39,325 bases of DNA from 2-02-FULL-48-14 sp041645035 (GTDB lineage: Bacteria > Patescibacteriota > Gracilibacteria > UBA1369 > 2-02-FULL-48-14). The notes below the pieces were generated by a model, which had not been told where the DNA came from, searched no databases, and worked only from the letters and a program-made list of their open reading frames with translations. The stretch is taken from positions 1-39,325 of the forward strand of contig JBAZQU010000010.1 of NCBI GenBank assembly GCA_041645035.1. The letters run 5' to 3'. Below, piece by piece: positions 1-8,748 of this stretch. The stretch's first letter is position 1; every line of letters starts with the position of its first letter. Both the position numbers and the translations under genes were made by a program.

Positions 1-1189
1 TTTCCATGAGCTCCACTACAATCTTACAAACTTCCGCACGCGTAATACTTTGATTTCCTCGGAAAGTTCCATCACTGTAACCACCGACAAGGCCGGAAGT
101 TTTAGCGTAGGCCGTATATTGAGCAAACCAATCGATCACCGTGTCTACATCGGAGAAATTTGGAACAACCGAATCGTATTCTGTGATGCCGCCGCCCACT
201 AAAATAATTTTGAGGGCTTCAGCGCGGGTAACTTCATTGTCTGGACGGAAGGTATTGTCGGAGTAGCCACTCACAACCTCTTCATTTTCTGCGCTGAGGA
301 CGTAATCATAGGACCAGTCTGAGCTAATAACATCCGTGAACGGATTTGATTCAAAATCACCGGTCACATCATAGTCAAAAGCCAGCATTGCAATTTTAAC
401 GATTTGCGCACGGGTCACGGGGTCGTCGGGACCAAAGCGGCCGTCAATGTAACCACTGACTACATCGTCTTCATAAAGCTGGTTGATATAATCTTCAGCC
501 CAGTGGCCTCCAATATCCGTGAGTGCCGGTTTAACCTCCGCCCCCTCACCATTCCCGGTAATTTTAACCTTTACGCCGCTACTCACGTTTCCGGCTGCAT
601 CTTTGAGTGAAATGCTGAAAGAATCCTCTCCACCGTTTCCGGTAAGAGTGACTTCAACGGAAAAATTTTCGTCATTTCCCACTTTCTCTCCGGAATCCTC
701 GCCATCCACAAGCACGGTGGCGTCTTCTTCGCCGCGCCCTTCAATTATGTAGGTACTTTCGCTGCTTACCGCTTCCGTTTCATCAATTTCCGGGGCAGTC
801 GGGGCTGTGCGATCTTCCCCTGTGCTGGCTTCATAAGCCTGAGCCTCTTCAGCTCCCTCTACAATGGTCACATCTACAGTTTCACTGGCTTCTGCACCCT
901 CATTCATTGCGCGTATGTGGAAGGTATTGGTGCTTTCTTGTACCAAAGCAACGGTGATTTCAAAATATCCATCCTCGTCCGCGGTCACGGGTGCAACTTC
1001 ATAAACTCCTCCGGTTACCACAATGCTTGCGCCAGGGTCAGCGGTGCCGGTGAGGACGGCTTTATTGGCGTCCACCGGGGAAAGAGGTTCATCCATTTCC
1101 GGTGGCGGGGTCTCTTCGGCTAAGGCCAAAAGCACCGGGACGCTGCTGCTCACGGCGAGCAAAAGAAAGGCAAAGAAAAAATTTTTCAT
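1..1189 (-). CDS. SLH-domain surface protein, 3' end beyond window
   Basis: The reading frame is open from ATG at 1189 to the window edge, 396 codons with no stop. It begins with a signal peptide (MKNFFFAFLLLAVSSS followed by VPVLLALA). Two Ig-like/Big-type domains follow, the first with the TGTADPGASIVV pattern. The C-terminal part has three S-layer homology repeats, each with an F/L-x-D-I/V start and a G-Y-x-D-G/N-x-F...TRAE/TRAQ core; the third runs to the window edge. Proteins of this kind are secreted and bind the cell wall or its polymers through the SLH repeats. The start lies 3 nt after the carA stop, so it is probably read on the carA transcript. No Shine-Dalgarno sequence is present. 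The substrate or partner is unknown. Confidence 0.9.
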   Translation of the reverse strand, partial: MKNFFFAFLLLAVSSSVPVLLALAEETPPPEMDEPLSPVDANKAVLTGTADPGASIVVTGGVYEVAPVTADEDGYFEITVALVQESTNTFHIRAMNEGAEASETVDVTIVEGAEEAQAYEASTGEDRTAPTAPEIDETEAVSSESTYIIEGRGEEDATVLVDGEDSGEKVGNDENFSVEVTLTGNGGEDSFSISLKDAAGNVSSGVKVKITGNGEGAEVKPALTDIGGHWAEDYINQLYEDDVVSGYIDGRFGPDDPVTRAQIVKIAMLAFDYDVTGDFESNPFTDVISSDWSYDYVLSAENEEVVSGYSDNTFRPDNEVTRAEALKIILVGGGITEYDSVVPNFSDVDTVIDWFAQYTAYAKTSGLVGGYSDGTFRGNQSITRAEVCKIVVELME

Positions 1190-1192
1190 TTT

Positions 1193-2278
1193 TTATAATA
1201 GGGCTATGAATTTATCGAACAGAAAAGCGGTGTCCGTTGGACCGGGCGTGGCCTCGGGGTGGAATTGGACAGAGAAGAAAGGCAGAGTTTTGTGGCGAAG
1301 CCCTTCTACACATCCGTCGTTGGCATTTTCAAAATACACTTTCCAGTCTTTGGGAAGTTTTTTAGGATCCACGGCGAAGCCATGGTTTTGTGAAGTGATG
1401 TAGCAGCGATCCGTGGTGGTGTCGATGCAGGGTTGATTTTGCCCTCGATGGCCGTATTTGAGTTTGTAAGTTTTAGCCCCGGCAGCAATGCCCATAATTT
1501 GGGTTCCGAGACAAATTCCAAAAGTCGGGATTTTACGCTCAAAACATTCTTTCATTATAGCGACCGTTTCCTCCATTAAAGAAGGGTCCCCGGGGCCATT
1601 TGAAAAGAAAACCCCATCAAATTTGAGGTCTTTCTCTTCTTCATAACGAAAGGGGCTACTATCCCAAGGGAAACGAGTGATTTTGATGCCGCGCGCCAAA
1701 AAACTGCGCAAAGTATTGTTTTTAACGCCGCAATCAATCACGGCAACGTGTTTTTTCCCATTCCCATAAGTGTGAATTTCCGTGGGACTCACTTTGGCTA
1801 CCAAATTTACCGTGTTTGGATCGTAAAACTCTTTACTCGGTTCAACGTCGCTGGGATGAATTTTACCGGGTTGAGTGCCTTTTTCACGAAGGTATTGGGT
1901 TAGCGCACGAGTGTCTACTCCGGTAATTCCCGGAATATCATATTCACGCATCCAATCGGAAAGACTTTTAGCGGCCTTCCAGTGTGAATAGACCTCACTA
2001 TAGTCACTCACGATGAGCCCTTTGATGTGCATGCGACTGCTTTCAAAAAACTTACTGATGTTTTCCTCGTCGAGCTCTTCTGCGGGCACTCCATAATTCC
2101 CCACCAACGGAAACGTGATAACCAAAATTTGATCCTTAAAAGAGGGGTCCGTGAGGCTTTCGGGATAGCCCACCATACCGGTGGTGAACACCACTTCACC
2201 TTCACTTTCCTTGAAAGCTCCGAAGGCCTTCCCAGTGATCTGGGTACCATCTTTGAGGGTAAGAGTGAGGTTTTCCAT
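1193..2278 (-). CDS. carA: Carbamoyl-phosphate synthase small (glutaminase) subunit
   Basis: The 361-residue protein supplies ammonia from glutamine to the CarB synthase subunit, the first step of pyrimidine and arginine synthesis. Residues 1-140 form the CarA-specific N-terminal domain, and residues 175-360 a class I glutamine amidotransferase with catalytic Cys256 (FGICLGTQ), His340 and Glu342 (FHPEATPGP). The residue after CLG is Thr where many family members have His; the catalytic triad is intact. Length is normal for the family. It is divergent from pyrB, and carB is not in the window. Confidence 0.97.
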   Translation of the reverse strand: MENLTLTLKDGTQITGKAFGAFKESEGEVVFTTGMVGYPESLTDPSFKDQILVITFPLVGNYGVPAEELDEENISKFFESSRMHIKGLIVSDYSEVYSHWKAAKSLSDWMREYDIPGITGVDTRALTQYLREKGTQPGKIHPSDVEPSKEFYDPNTVNLVAKVSPTEIHTYGNGKKHVAVIDCGVKNNTLRSFLARGIKITRFPWDSSPFRYEEEKDLKFDGVFFSNGPGDPSLMEETVAIMKECFERKIPTFGICLGTQIMGIAAGAKTYKLKYGHRGQNQPCIDTTTDRCYITSQNHGFAVDPKKLPKDWKVYFENANDGCVEGLRHKTLPFFSVQFHPEATPGPTDTAFLFDKFIALL

Positions 2279-2299
2279 ACGGGGATTGAGGTCTTATGT

Positions 2300-2328
2300 A
2301 ATGTACTGGATGATGCTTCGGCGCTCAA
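2300..2328 (-). promoter_or_regulatory. Candidate sigma70 promoter for carA
   Basis: A -35 TTGAGC and a -10 TACATT are separated by 17 nt on the minus strand (complement GCTCAA at 2323-2328 and AATGTA at 2300-2305). Each hexamer matches four of six consensus bases, and the carA start would be about 15 nt from the transcript start. This is a motif match only. Confidence 0.4.
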
Positions 2329-2334
2329 GCCCTA

Positions 2335-2363
2335 TTGCCCCTATCAGGATATTCCATTAAACT
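2335..2363 (+). promoter_or_regulatory. Candidate sigma70 promoter for pyrBC
   Basis: TTGCCC (2335-2340) and TAAACT (2358-2363) are 17 nt apart, each four of six consensus bases, and end 15 nt before the pyrB ATG. The leader would be very short. With the carA promoter it would make a compact 100-bp divergent control region for the first pyrimidine genes. I see no PyrR-type attenuator here. Confidence 0.35.
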
Positions 2364-2378
2364 GGGCCAAAACCGCCT

Positions 2379-3293
2379 ATGCAGCATTTCCTTAACTCCC
2401 GCGACCTCACGCGCTCGGATCTCCTGGACATATTGGACCGGGCGGAGGCATTTTTACCAACTGTTGAAGGGCGCACTAAGCTAAAATTAGCAGAGGGAAA
2501 AATTCTCGCAACTTTATTTTATGAACCCTCTACTCGTACGCGCTTTTCTTTTGAAACCGCGATGATTCGCTTAGGCGGGAACGTGATTTCGAACGCGGAT
2601 ATGAATGCGACTTCTTCCGCGAAAAAAGGTGAAACGCTCTATGACACGGGAAAAATAGTTTCCGGTTTTGCCAACATCATTGCCATGCGTCATCCGCAGG
2701 AGGGAAGTGTGACTGAGTTTGCCAAAGGTAGCTCCGTACCGGTTGTGAATGCAGGAGATGGGGCAGGGGATCATCCCACCCAGGGACTTTTGGACATTTT
2801 CACGATTCGAAAATGCTTGGGCCGGCTCGACAAGCTTACCATTGCCATGGTCGGTGATCTAAAAAATAGCAGGGTTGTTCACTCGCAGTGTGAGTATTTG
2901 ATGCACTTTGAAGGAATTCGATTTATCTTAGTGTCTCCGAAGGCGTTGGCGCTTCCATCTGGCTTAACGGAAAAACTGAAAACAAAATTTGAAGTTCAAG
3001 AGACGGAAAATTTAGAAGAGGGATTGATAGGATGTGATGTGCTGTCTCACACGCGTATTCAGAAAGAACGATTTGAGGACCCTGGAGAATATATGAAATT
3101 CAAAGGAGTTTATATGCTCACCCCCGAGCTCATGTCGAAGGCCAAGAAGGAAATGATTGTCATTCACCCCTTACCTCGAGTAGATGAAATTGACCCTGCA
3201 ATAGATGCCGACCCTCGGATAAAATATTTTGTACAGCCGGTCTATGGCGTGGCCATTCGTATGGCAATTTTGGCCAAACTTTTTGGATTATGA
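2379..3293 (+). CDS. pyrB: Aspartate carbamoyltransferase catalytic chain
   Basis: This 304-residue enzyme makes N-carbamoyl-aspartate from carbamoyl phosphate and aspartate. The carbamoyl-phosphate loop STRTR is at residues 51-55. The HPTQGLLD motif and the aspartate-side motif HPLPRVDEI follow in the normal order, and length is typical of a catalytic chain. No pyrI regulatory gene is nearby. Its TGA stop overlaps the pyrC ATG by 4 nt, so the two are translationally coupled. There is no Shine-Dalgarno sequence in front of the start. Confidence 0.97.
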   Translation: MQHFLNSRDLTRSDLLDILDRAEAFLPTVEGRTKLKLAEGKILATLFYEPSTRTRFSFETAMIRLGGNVISNADMNATSSAKKGETLYDTGKIVSGFANIIAMRHPQEGSVTEFAKGSSVPVVNAGDGAGDHPTQGLLDIFTIRKCLGRLDKLTIAMVGDLKNSRVVHSQCEYLMHFEGIRFILVSPKALALPSGLTEKLKTKFEVQETENLEEGLIGCDVLSHTRIQKERFEDPGEYMKFKGVYMLTPELMSKAKKEMIVIHPLPRVDEIDPAIDADPRIKYFVQPVYGVAIRMAILAKLFGL

Positions 3294-4417
3294 TCCTTAT
3301 AAAAAATGTTACCGTCGTCAGCTCGCAGGGGAGGGAGACTCGGGATGTTTCGATTGAAAGTGAGAAAGAAGAAGTCGTAGACGGAAGCGGTAAATTTTTG
3401 TTACCCGGTTTAATAGACAGTCATGTGCATTTTCGTGATCCGGGTTTTCCGGAAAAAGAAGATTGGGCGAGCGGGAGTGCGGCGGCGCTGGCTGGTGGAA
3501 TAACTACGGTACTCGACATGCCCAACACGAATCCCGCCACAATTACCGTGGAGGCTTTGGAGGCTAAGCGAACCATCGCGAAAACCAAAAGTAAGGTTCA
3601 TTTTGGACTCTTTTTTGGGGCTACGCGCGACAATTTGGAAGAGATTCGTAAGGCGGAAAATATTTGCGGAATCAAAATTTATATGGGTTCTTCCACAGGA
3701 AATCTTTTGCTGGACGATCCGATTGTGTGGGAAGAAGTGTTCAAAATCGCGAAAGAGAAAAATGTGCCGGTAGTGGTACATGCGGAAACGGAATCGTTCA
3801 TTCGTGCCGGTCGGCGTGATTGTGAATGTGCACGCGTGGCCACGGAAGCCGCCATTCTGCTTCGAGAAAAAATAGGAAATCGTCTGCACATCGCTCATAT
3901 CAGTTGCAAGTCCGAAGTGGAACTTATGCGGGCGTACAAATGCTCCGAACTGACCTGTGAGGTCACCCCTCATCACCTCCTTTTCACTAAAAAAGATCAA
4001 AAAGATGCGTTTTTAAAAACGAATCCTCCCTTGCGCGGTACGGAAGATGTTGAGGCTCTTTGGGAAGGGCTGCGAGATGGGACCATAGACTGCATTGCCA
4101 CCGATCATGCGCCCCATACCATTCAAGAGAAGCAAGCTCCCTTGGACCAGGCGCCGGCCGGGGTCCCCGGAGTGGAATTTGTTCTACCTCTTATGCTCAA
4201 TGCCGTGAACGAAGGAAGGTTAACATTGGAACGTTTGGTATCGGTTATGTCGAAAAATCCCGCACGAATTTTTGGAATTTCACCAAAAGGGTGGGTGCTT
4301 GTGGACATGAATGTCGAAAAAATCATCCGTCGTGAAGACGTGAAATCCAAATGTGGCTGGTCGCCCTACGAGAAAAGGGCCGTAAAGGGGTGGCCCGTTA
4401 AGATTTCCGCTAGCTAA
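3290..4417 (+). CDS. pyrC: Dihydroorotase, class I
   Basis: The protein cyclises carbamoyl-aspartate to dihydroorotate. The metal site is visible: His45 and His47 in HVHFRD, the carboxylated Lys129 in GIKIYMGSSTGN, His164 (VVHAE), His203 (HIAHIS) and Asp272 (ATDHAPH). At 375 residues it is shorter than the usual 420-430, because the N-terminal strand region and the final beta-sandwich loops are trimmed. All catalytic residues remain, so it should be active. It overlaps pyrB by 4 nt. The stop lies 16 nt before the -35 of the next gene's promoter. Confidence 0.96.
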   Translation: MILIKNVTVVSSQGRETRDVSIESEKEEVVDGSGKFLLPGLIDSHVHFRDPGFPEKEDWASGSAAALAGGITTVLDMPNTNPATITVEALEAKRTIAKTKSKVHFGLFFGATRDNLEEIRKAENICGIKIYMGSSTGNLLLDDPIVWEEVFKIAKEKNVPVVVHAETESFIRAGRRDCECARVATEAAILLREKIGNRLHIAHISCKSEVELMRAYKCSELTCEVTPHHLLFTKKDQKDAFLKTNPPLRGTEDVEALWEGLRDGTIDCIATDHAPHTIQEKQAPLDQAPAGVPGVEFVLPLMLNAVNEGRLTLERLVSVMSKNPARIFGISPKGWVLVDMNVEKIIRREDVKSKCGWSPYEKRAVKGWPVKISAS

Positions 4418-4433
4418 AGCCGTCCAATCGCTA

Positions 4434-4461
4434 TTGACAGTTTATAGAATAAGAGTAAAGT
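4434..4461 (+). promoter_or_regulatory. Promoter inside the pyr cluster, for the surface-protein gene
   Basis: A perfect -35 TTGACA (4434-4439) and a -10 TAAAGT (4456-4461) are separated by 16 nt just after the pyrC stop. The ATG at 4494 is about 26 nt downstream of the predicted transcript start. A TTG at 4434 opens the same reading frame, but it lies inside this -35 box and is not a likely start. Confidence 0.55.
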
Positions 4462-4493
4462 CACATTCCTTACCTTTTATTTACCTCTATTCT

Positions 4494-6200
4494 ATGTTCT
4501 TTGCCACAAATACCTTCAGACGATTGGCTAGTTTTGTACTTCTTCTCGTTATTACCGGTACGCTTCTAGCGGTGCCCGTTCGTGCGGATGACCCCATCGA
4601 TACTGATGGAGATGGGATTTTTGATGCTGATGAACTTTTATATGGATGGGACCCCACTAACGCAGATGAAAACGGAAATGCCGTTCTTGATGGTTTGGAT
4701 AATCCCGATGAAGATGGTTTAACAAACGTTGAAGAGCTTTATACTTATTGGACCGATCCAACGAGTTGGGATACTGATGAAGATGGAGTCTCAGACGGAG
4801 CAGAGGTTGCTGCAGGAACGGATCCTTTGGTTTTTGATGCACCCATTCTCCCGGATTTAATTGTTAGCTCTGCGACTTATAATTCAAGCACTGGTGTCAG
4901 CTTCGCGGTTCATAATGCCGGAACTGGAGAAGTAGACAGCACCGATTTTCCTCACCTCAATTTCGACTACGATTTTCTGAATTCCGATCTTTCTGCCTCC
5001 AGTTCCGCCAGTTATTTGATTGACGACCATGGAACGGATTACCGTACGGTGGGTGGAACCACCGTGGTGAGTAGTGGCCCATTAGATGGTGCCTCTTCAA
5101 GTTGCGTGCTTTACATGCTTGCGATTGCAGATGGAAATGGAGAAGTGCTTGAGTCCAATGACAGCAATAATGAATACCGAGCTATTTTTGATCTTTGCCC
5201 CGGGGACGGGAACGTTGTAAACGGATTCACCGTTGAAGCGGGAATAGATGAAGGAATTGGGATAGGAAATATATACAACTTGGCCGCTTACACTGAAGAA
5301 GCCACTACGCTTAGCTCTGCGACAGTGGATTGGGGAGACGGATCTGCAGTAGAAGTACCCACTCAAACGTTTGATGGAGAGCATATCAATTTGGGCGGCA
5401 CTCATCTTTATACTTACCAAGAAACCTTTACCATCACGGTCTGTGCCAACGATAGCAACGAAGAAGTTTGTGATTCTTTGCACCTTTCTATTACCGGTAG
5501 TCATTCTCATAGTGGCAGCAGCAACGGATCTTCATCCTCTACGGGAGATGATGACACAGGAACGACCGACACTGACACCACCGATACAACTGAAACTACC
5601 GATACAACTGAAACTACCGATGAAACCGTTGATGAAAGCACGGACGAAAGCGACCAAGATGTGATTTTGGCCGGTGATGATGAAGTGACCGACTGTAGCG
5701 CGATGGCTTTTGAAGACATTTCTGAGGATGACGATTTCTACGATGCTGTTTGTGAATTATGGGGAGCAGACGTTGTCCATGGAAAGACAGCTACCTTCTT
5801 TGATGCAGAGGACGTGATCCGTCGTGATGAAGCCGCTAAGATTTTCACTCGTTTATTCGGCTATGTGACTGAAGCGTACGGAGCAACCCCTTCCGTTGAA
5901 GAAAGCTCCTTTGTGGATGTTGAAGCTAGTGACCCTCTAGCCTATTACGTAGAAGTGGCAGCTGAGGAAGAAATCATGGATACTGATATGGACAGTATTC
6001 AAACTGAAGAGGATTCAGTGGTGAGCGAATCAACTTTTAGACCACACGAAGCTATGACGGCAGGCGAAATTGCTGACACTTTGGAAGTGATCTTGGGCGA
6101 CGACGAAGCCGGAGAACAATTGGATGAAGACGCTTATGAAGTAGACAGCACGATGACTCGCGGAGGCTTCATGCAATTCCTCGTTGACCTTGTAGACTAA
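4494..6200 (+). CDS. Secreted calcium-repeat/CARDB/PKD protein with SLH-like C-terminus
   Basis: The 568-residue protein starts with a signal peptide (MFFATNTFRRLASFVLLLV, cleavage probably after VRA). Next come Asp-rich calcium-binding repeats of thrombospondin type 3/dockerin style (DTDGDGIFDADE and DTDEDGVSDGAE), a CARDB-like domain (PDLIVSSATY to NGEVLESNDSNN) and a PKD-like domain (VDWGDGS to YTYQETFTITV). A Ser/Thr/Asp/Glu linker follows. The C-terminal 150 residues hold degenerate SLH-like repeats (FEDISEDDDF and SSFVDVEASD). The gene splits the pyr genes but has its own promoter and terminator. It is probably a cell-surface adhesive or structural protein; the ligand is unknown. Confidence 0.85.
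   Translation: MFFATNTFRRLASFVLLLVITGTLLAVPVRADDPIDTDGDGIFDADELLYGWDPTNADENGNAVLDGLDNPDEDGLTNVEELYTYWTDPTSWDTDEDGVSDGAEVAAGTDPLVFDAPILPDLIVSSATYNSSTGVSFAVHNAGTGEVDSTDFPHLNFDYDFLNSDLSASSSASYLIDDHGTDYRTVGGTTVVSSGPLDGASSSCVLYMLAIADGNGEVLESNDSNNEYRAIFDLCPGDGNVVNGFTVEAGIDEGIGIGNIYNLAAYTEEATTLSSATVDWGDGSAVEVPTQTFDGEHINLGGTHLYTYQETFTITVCANDSNEEVCDSLHLSITGSHSHSGSSNGSSSSTGDDDTGTTDTDTTDTTETTDTTETTDETVDESTDESDQDVILAGDDEVTDCSAMAFEDISEDDDFYDAVCELWGADVVHGKTATFFDAEDVIRRDEAAKIFTRLFGYVTEAYGATPSVEESSFVDVEASDPLAYYVEVAAEEEIMDTDMDSIQTEEDSVVSESTFRPHEAMTAGEIADTLEVILGDDEAGEQLDEDAYEVDSTMTRGGFMQFLVDLVD
5580..5615 (+). repeat. Two perfect 18-bp tandem units in the Thr/Glu linker
   Basis: The unit accgatacaactgaaact occurs twice in direct succession, and a third, diverged unit begins at 5616. 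In frame it encodes the six-residue repeat TDTTET of the linker between the PKD-like and SLH-like parts. Such a repeat can change copy number by slippage and so alter linker length. Confidence 0.8.
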
Positions 6201-6230
6201 AGATCCCTAAGTCGGAGGGGTCTTTTGTTT
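6200..6230 (+). terminator. Rho-independent terminator after the surface-protein gene
   Basis: AAGATCCC (6200-6207) pairs with GGGGTCTT (6217-6224), 8 bp with one G-T pair and a 9-nt loop, followed by ttttgttt. It begins at the stop codon and should separate this gene from pyrD. pyrD therefore needs a promoter in 6231-6266, where I see only a weak candidate. Confidence 0.7.
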
Positions 6231-6266
6231 TATCAAGGCTTGTTTTTTTAAAGCCGGCGTGGTTCT

Positions 6267-7229
6267 ATGCCTAGTGAACCCATAACTATGGCAGACCTAT
6301 CGGTAAAATTCTGCGGCGTGAAGTTCAAGAACCCCATTGTTCTCGCCTCCGGTATTTTAGGCGTAACGGCAGACAGTATGGCACAAGTGGTGAGGAACGG
6401 AGCCGGAGGTGTGACGAGCAAATCATTGTGGCCTTATGAACACCAAGGACATCCGAATCCGGTGATCATTACGAGTGAACATTACATGCTCAACGCGGTA
6501 GGGATTCCCGACGCCGGTCCCGAGAAAGCGCGCGAGGAAATCGCTCGTTACCGTGAAGTTTGTGACGCGCCTTTTATCGCGAATATTGTAGGTGGGGTGA
6601 TGGATGATTACGCGGCGATTGCCGCTGAAGTTGCGTTGATGCAGCCGGACATTGTGGAGCTGAATATTTCTTGTCCGAATGTGGAAGATGAACTGGGAAA
6701 GCCGATGGCATGTTCTGTTGTAAAATCAGCGGAAGTTACAAAATTGGTACGCGCTAAACTAGATGAAAATGGAGCGAGTAAAATTCCGTTGATTGTGAAG
6801 CTCTCTCCTAACGTCGAGAGTATTGTGAGCATTGCGAAAAGTGTCTTGGATGCGGGTGCGAGCGGAATCACGGCAATTAATTCGGTGGGGCCGGGCATGG
6901 CGATTGATATTGATTTTGCCCAGCCCGTTTTGGCTAATCGCGTGGGTGGACTTACAGGCCCGGCCATTAAGCCGCTGGCGGTGAAATATGTCTACGATAT
7001 TTATAAGGCGACTAAAGCGCCGATAATTGGGACCGGGGGGGTTTCGACCGGACGAGATGCAATTGAGATGATGATGGCGGGTGCGACTTTGGTGGGAGTG
7101 GGTAGTGCGGTGTGGTTCCGTGGACAAGACGTCTTTGGAAAAATTGTGGAGGAAATGAACGAATGGTGTGACGCCAATGGTGTCAAAAAACTTTCAACTT
7201 TAATTGGAAAAGTTCATGAAAATCATTAA
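6267..7229 (+). CDS. pyrD: Dihydroorotate dehydrogenase, class 1B catalytic subunit
   Basis: The 320-residue FMN protein oxidises dihydroorotate to orotate. Active-site Cys136 is in the NISCPNVE motif, which is the class 1 base (class 2 uses Ser). The FMN phosphate site is in the GTGGVSTGRDA region. The adjacent pyrK makes this the NAD-dependent 1B type. A second possible start is the ATG at 6288 (MADLSVKF), which matches the usual N-terminus better; the extra seven residues are uncertain. It overlaps pyrK by 14 nt. Confidence 0.95.
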   Translation: MPSEPITMADLSVKFCGVKFKNPIVLASGILGVTADSMAQVVRNGAGGVTSKSLWPYEHQGHPNPVIITSEHYMLNAVGIPDAGPEKAREEIARYREVCDAPFIANIVGGVMDDYAAIAAEVALMQPDIVELNISCPNVEDELGKPMACSVVKSAEVTKLVRAKLDENGASKIPLIVKLSPNVESIVSIAKSVLDAGASGITAINSVGPGMAIDIDFAQPVLANRVGGLTGPAIKPLAVKYVYDIYKATKAPIIGTGGVSTGRDAIEMMMAGATLVGVGSAVWFRGQDVFGKIVEEMNEWCDANGVKKLSTLIGKVHENH

Positions 7230-8028
7230 TACGCTGCCACGAGCGGTGGCCATTAAAAAGATCATTCAAGAAACCGAACAAGTGAAAACTTTTATATTTG
7301 ACTGCAGCGTGGGTGCAAAGCCCGGGCAGTTTGTGAATATATGGATTCCGCGTATGGATGAAAAACCTTTTTCCGTGGCGATGGACACCGGAACCGAGTT
7401 GCACATTTCCATTGCCGCTGTTGGACCTTTTTCAAATGCGATGCATGCATTGAAAGTGGGGGACAAGGTGGGCATCAGAGGTCCGTTTGGGAGTAATTTC
7501 ATATGTGAGAAAGGACAACATTTGGCACTTCTGGCGGGTGGCTATGGCGCCGCGCCGCTGTACTTTTTTGCTTACGAAGCTGCGGCGAAAGGATGCACCG
7601 TGGAATTTATTGTCGGTGCGCGGCGCAAGGATTTACTTCTGTTCGCCGATCGTATTTCCGCCCTCAAGGGCGTGCGACTTCACATTGCTACCAACGATGG
7701 AAGTGCGGGTTATGAAGGCTTCAATACAGATGTTTTAAAGAAAATTTTTAATGAAGAAAAAATTGATTGCGTGTGCACGGTAGGTCCGGAAATCATGATG
7801 CTCAAGGCCATGCAAATGGCCGAAGAAAAGGGTTGTGCGGCCCAAATTTCCGTAGAACGTTATATGAAGTGCGGCCTTGGAGTGTGCGGAAACTGCTGTG
7901 TGGACGGGCTTGGGGTGCCGAGCTGTATCGAGGGTCCCGTGATGTCACTCGAAAAAGTCAAAAAACTTCGTGATTTCGGTAAATATCACCGCGATAAACT
8001 CGGCAAAAAACAATACTTTAATTTTTAA
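7216..8028 (+). CDS. pyrK: Dihydroorotate dehydrogenase B electron-transfer subunit
   Basis: This iron-sulfur flavoprotein passes electrons from PyrD's FMN to NAD+. From the ATG (270 residues) it has an FAD-binding beta-barrel (KPFSVAM), an NAD-binding Rossmann part (LLAGGYGAAPL) and a C-terminal 2Fe-2S loop with Cys219, Cys224, Cys227 and Cys237 (C-x4-C-x2-C-x9-C). A TTG at 7204 would add four residues; I prefer the ATG because MKIINTLPRA fits the family N-terminus. It overlaps pyrD by 14 nt and precedes pyrE by 13 nt. Confidence 0.95.
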   Translation: MKIINTLPRAVAIKKIIQETEQVKTFIFDCSVGAKPGQFVNIWIPRMDEKPFSVAMDTGTELHISIAAVGPFSNAMHALKVGDKVGIRGPFGSNFICEKGQHLALLAGGYGAAPLYFFAYEAAAKGCTVEFIVGARRKDLLLFADRISALKGVRLHIATNDGSAGYEGFNTDVLKKIFNEEKIDCVCTVGPEIMMLKAMQMAEEKGCAAQISVERYMKCGLGVCGNCCVDGLGVPSCIEGPVMSLEKVKKLRDFGKYHRDKLGKKQYFNF

Positions 8029-8041
8029 CGCTCCGTGATGT

Positions 8042-8686
8042 ATGGAAAACTATTCTCTCAGTATCGCCGAAGACTTGTTGGCCACCGGCGCCTTCAAAAT
8101 TTCTCTAAAGCCACTTTTTGTCTGGACCAGTGGGATACAATCCCCGGTTTATTGCGACCTGAGAGCGTTGATTTCTGATGTAAATGCACGTCGACTTATT
8201 GTGGAGGCATTTCAGCAAATGTATCCCGGCATAAAAGATGCGGACGTGATAGCGGGAACCGCAACCGCCGGCATCCCTTGGGCGGCTTGGCTTGCGGAAG
8301 CATTGGGTAAACCCATGGTCTACATTCGCAGCGCGGCTAAAGAACACGGTACTAAAAAGCGCATCGAAGGAGACTTAAAGCCCGGCCAAAAAGTGGTGTT
8401 GGTAGAGGATCACATTTCAACCGGTGGCAGCAGTCTTTCCGCCGTGGAAGCGCTTCGGACCGAGGGACAGGCCAGCGTGGATACAATTGTGGCTATTAAT
8501 ACTTACGAACTCCAAAAGGCTAAAGAGCAGTTTGAAATCGCCAAAATTAATGTATTTACCCTCACCAATTTCAGCATCATTCTTTCTGCGGCTAAAAAAC
8601 AAGGTCTTATTGACGACGCCAAAGAAGCTCTTTTAGCGGATTTTCGCACGGATCCCGCCGCGTGGGCCGGTAAACATAAACTTTAG
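8042..8686 (+). CDS. pyrE: Orotate phosphoribosyltransferase
   Basis: The protein joins orotate to PRPP to make OMP. The PRPP-binding signature VLVEDHISTGGSS (residues 119-131) and the catalytic Lys/His loop KEHGTKKRIEG (100-110) are both present. The 214-residue length is standard. It follows pyrK by 13 nt, so it is in the same operon. The last step is encoded by pyrF, 62 nt further on. Confidence 0.96.
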   Translation: MENYSLSIAEDLLATGAFKISLKPLFVWTSGIQSPVYCDLRALISDVNARRLIVEAFQQMYPGIKDADVIAGTATAGIPWAAWLAEALGKPMVYIRSAAKEHGTKKRIEGDLKPGQKVVLVEDHISTGGSSLSAVEALRTEGQASVDTIVAINTYELQKAKEQFEIAKINVFTLTNFSIILSAAKKQGLIDDAKEALLADFRTDPAAWAGKHKL

Positions 8687-8692
8687 TCAAGG

Positions 8693-8728
8693 ATGGTTCT
8701 GGAAAAATAAAAAGAACCATGCTATAAG
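8693..8728 (+). promoter_or_regulatory. Inverted repeat and candidate -10 box before pyrF
   Basis: An 8-bp perfect inverted repeat (atggttct at 8693-8700, agaaccat at 8713-8720) lies in the pyrE-pyrF gap. TATAAG at 8723-8728 could be a -10, with TGGAAA (8700-8705) as a poor -35 at 17 nt. There is no T-run after the repeat, so it is more like an operator or an RNA hairpin than a terminator. Confidence 0.35.
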
Positions 8729-8748
8729 AGTTAAGACTTACCTTACTC

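Noticed and set aside
3410..4000. 196-codon open frame on the minus strand opposite pyrC
   Set aside because: It lies wholly within pyrC, its translation has no recognisable motif, and pyrC has all catalytic residues; it is a shadow frame.
5580..5615. CRISPR-like repeats
   Set aside because: The 18-bp units are directly adjacent without spacers and encode a Thr/Glu linker in frame.
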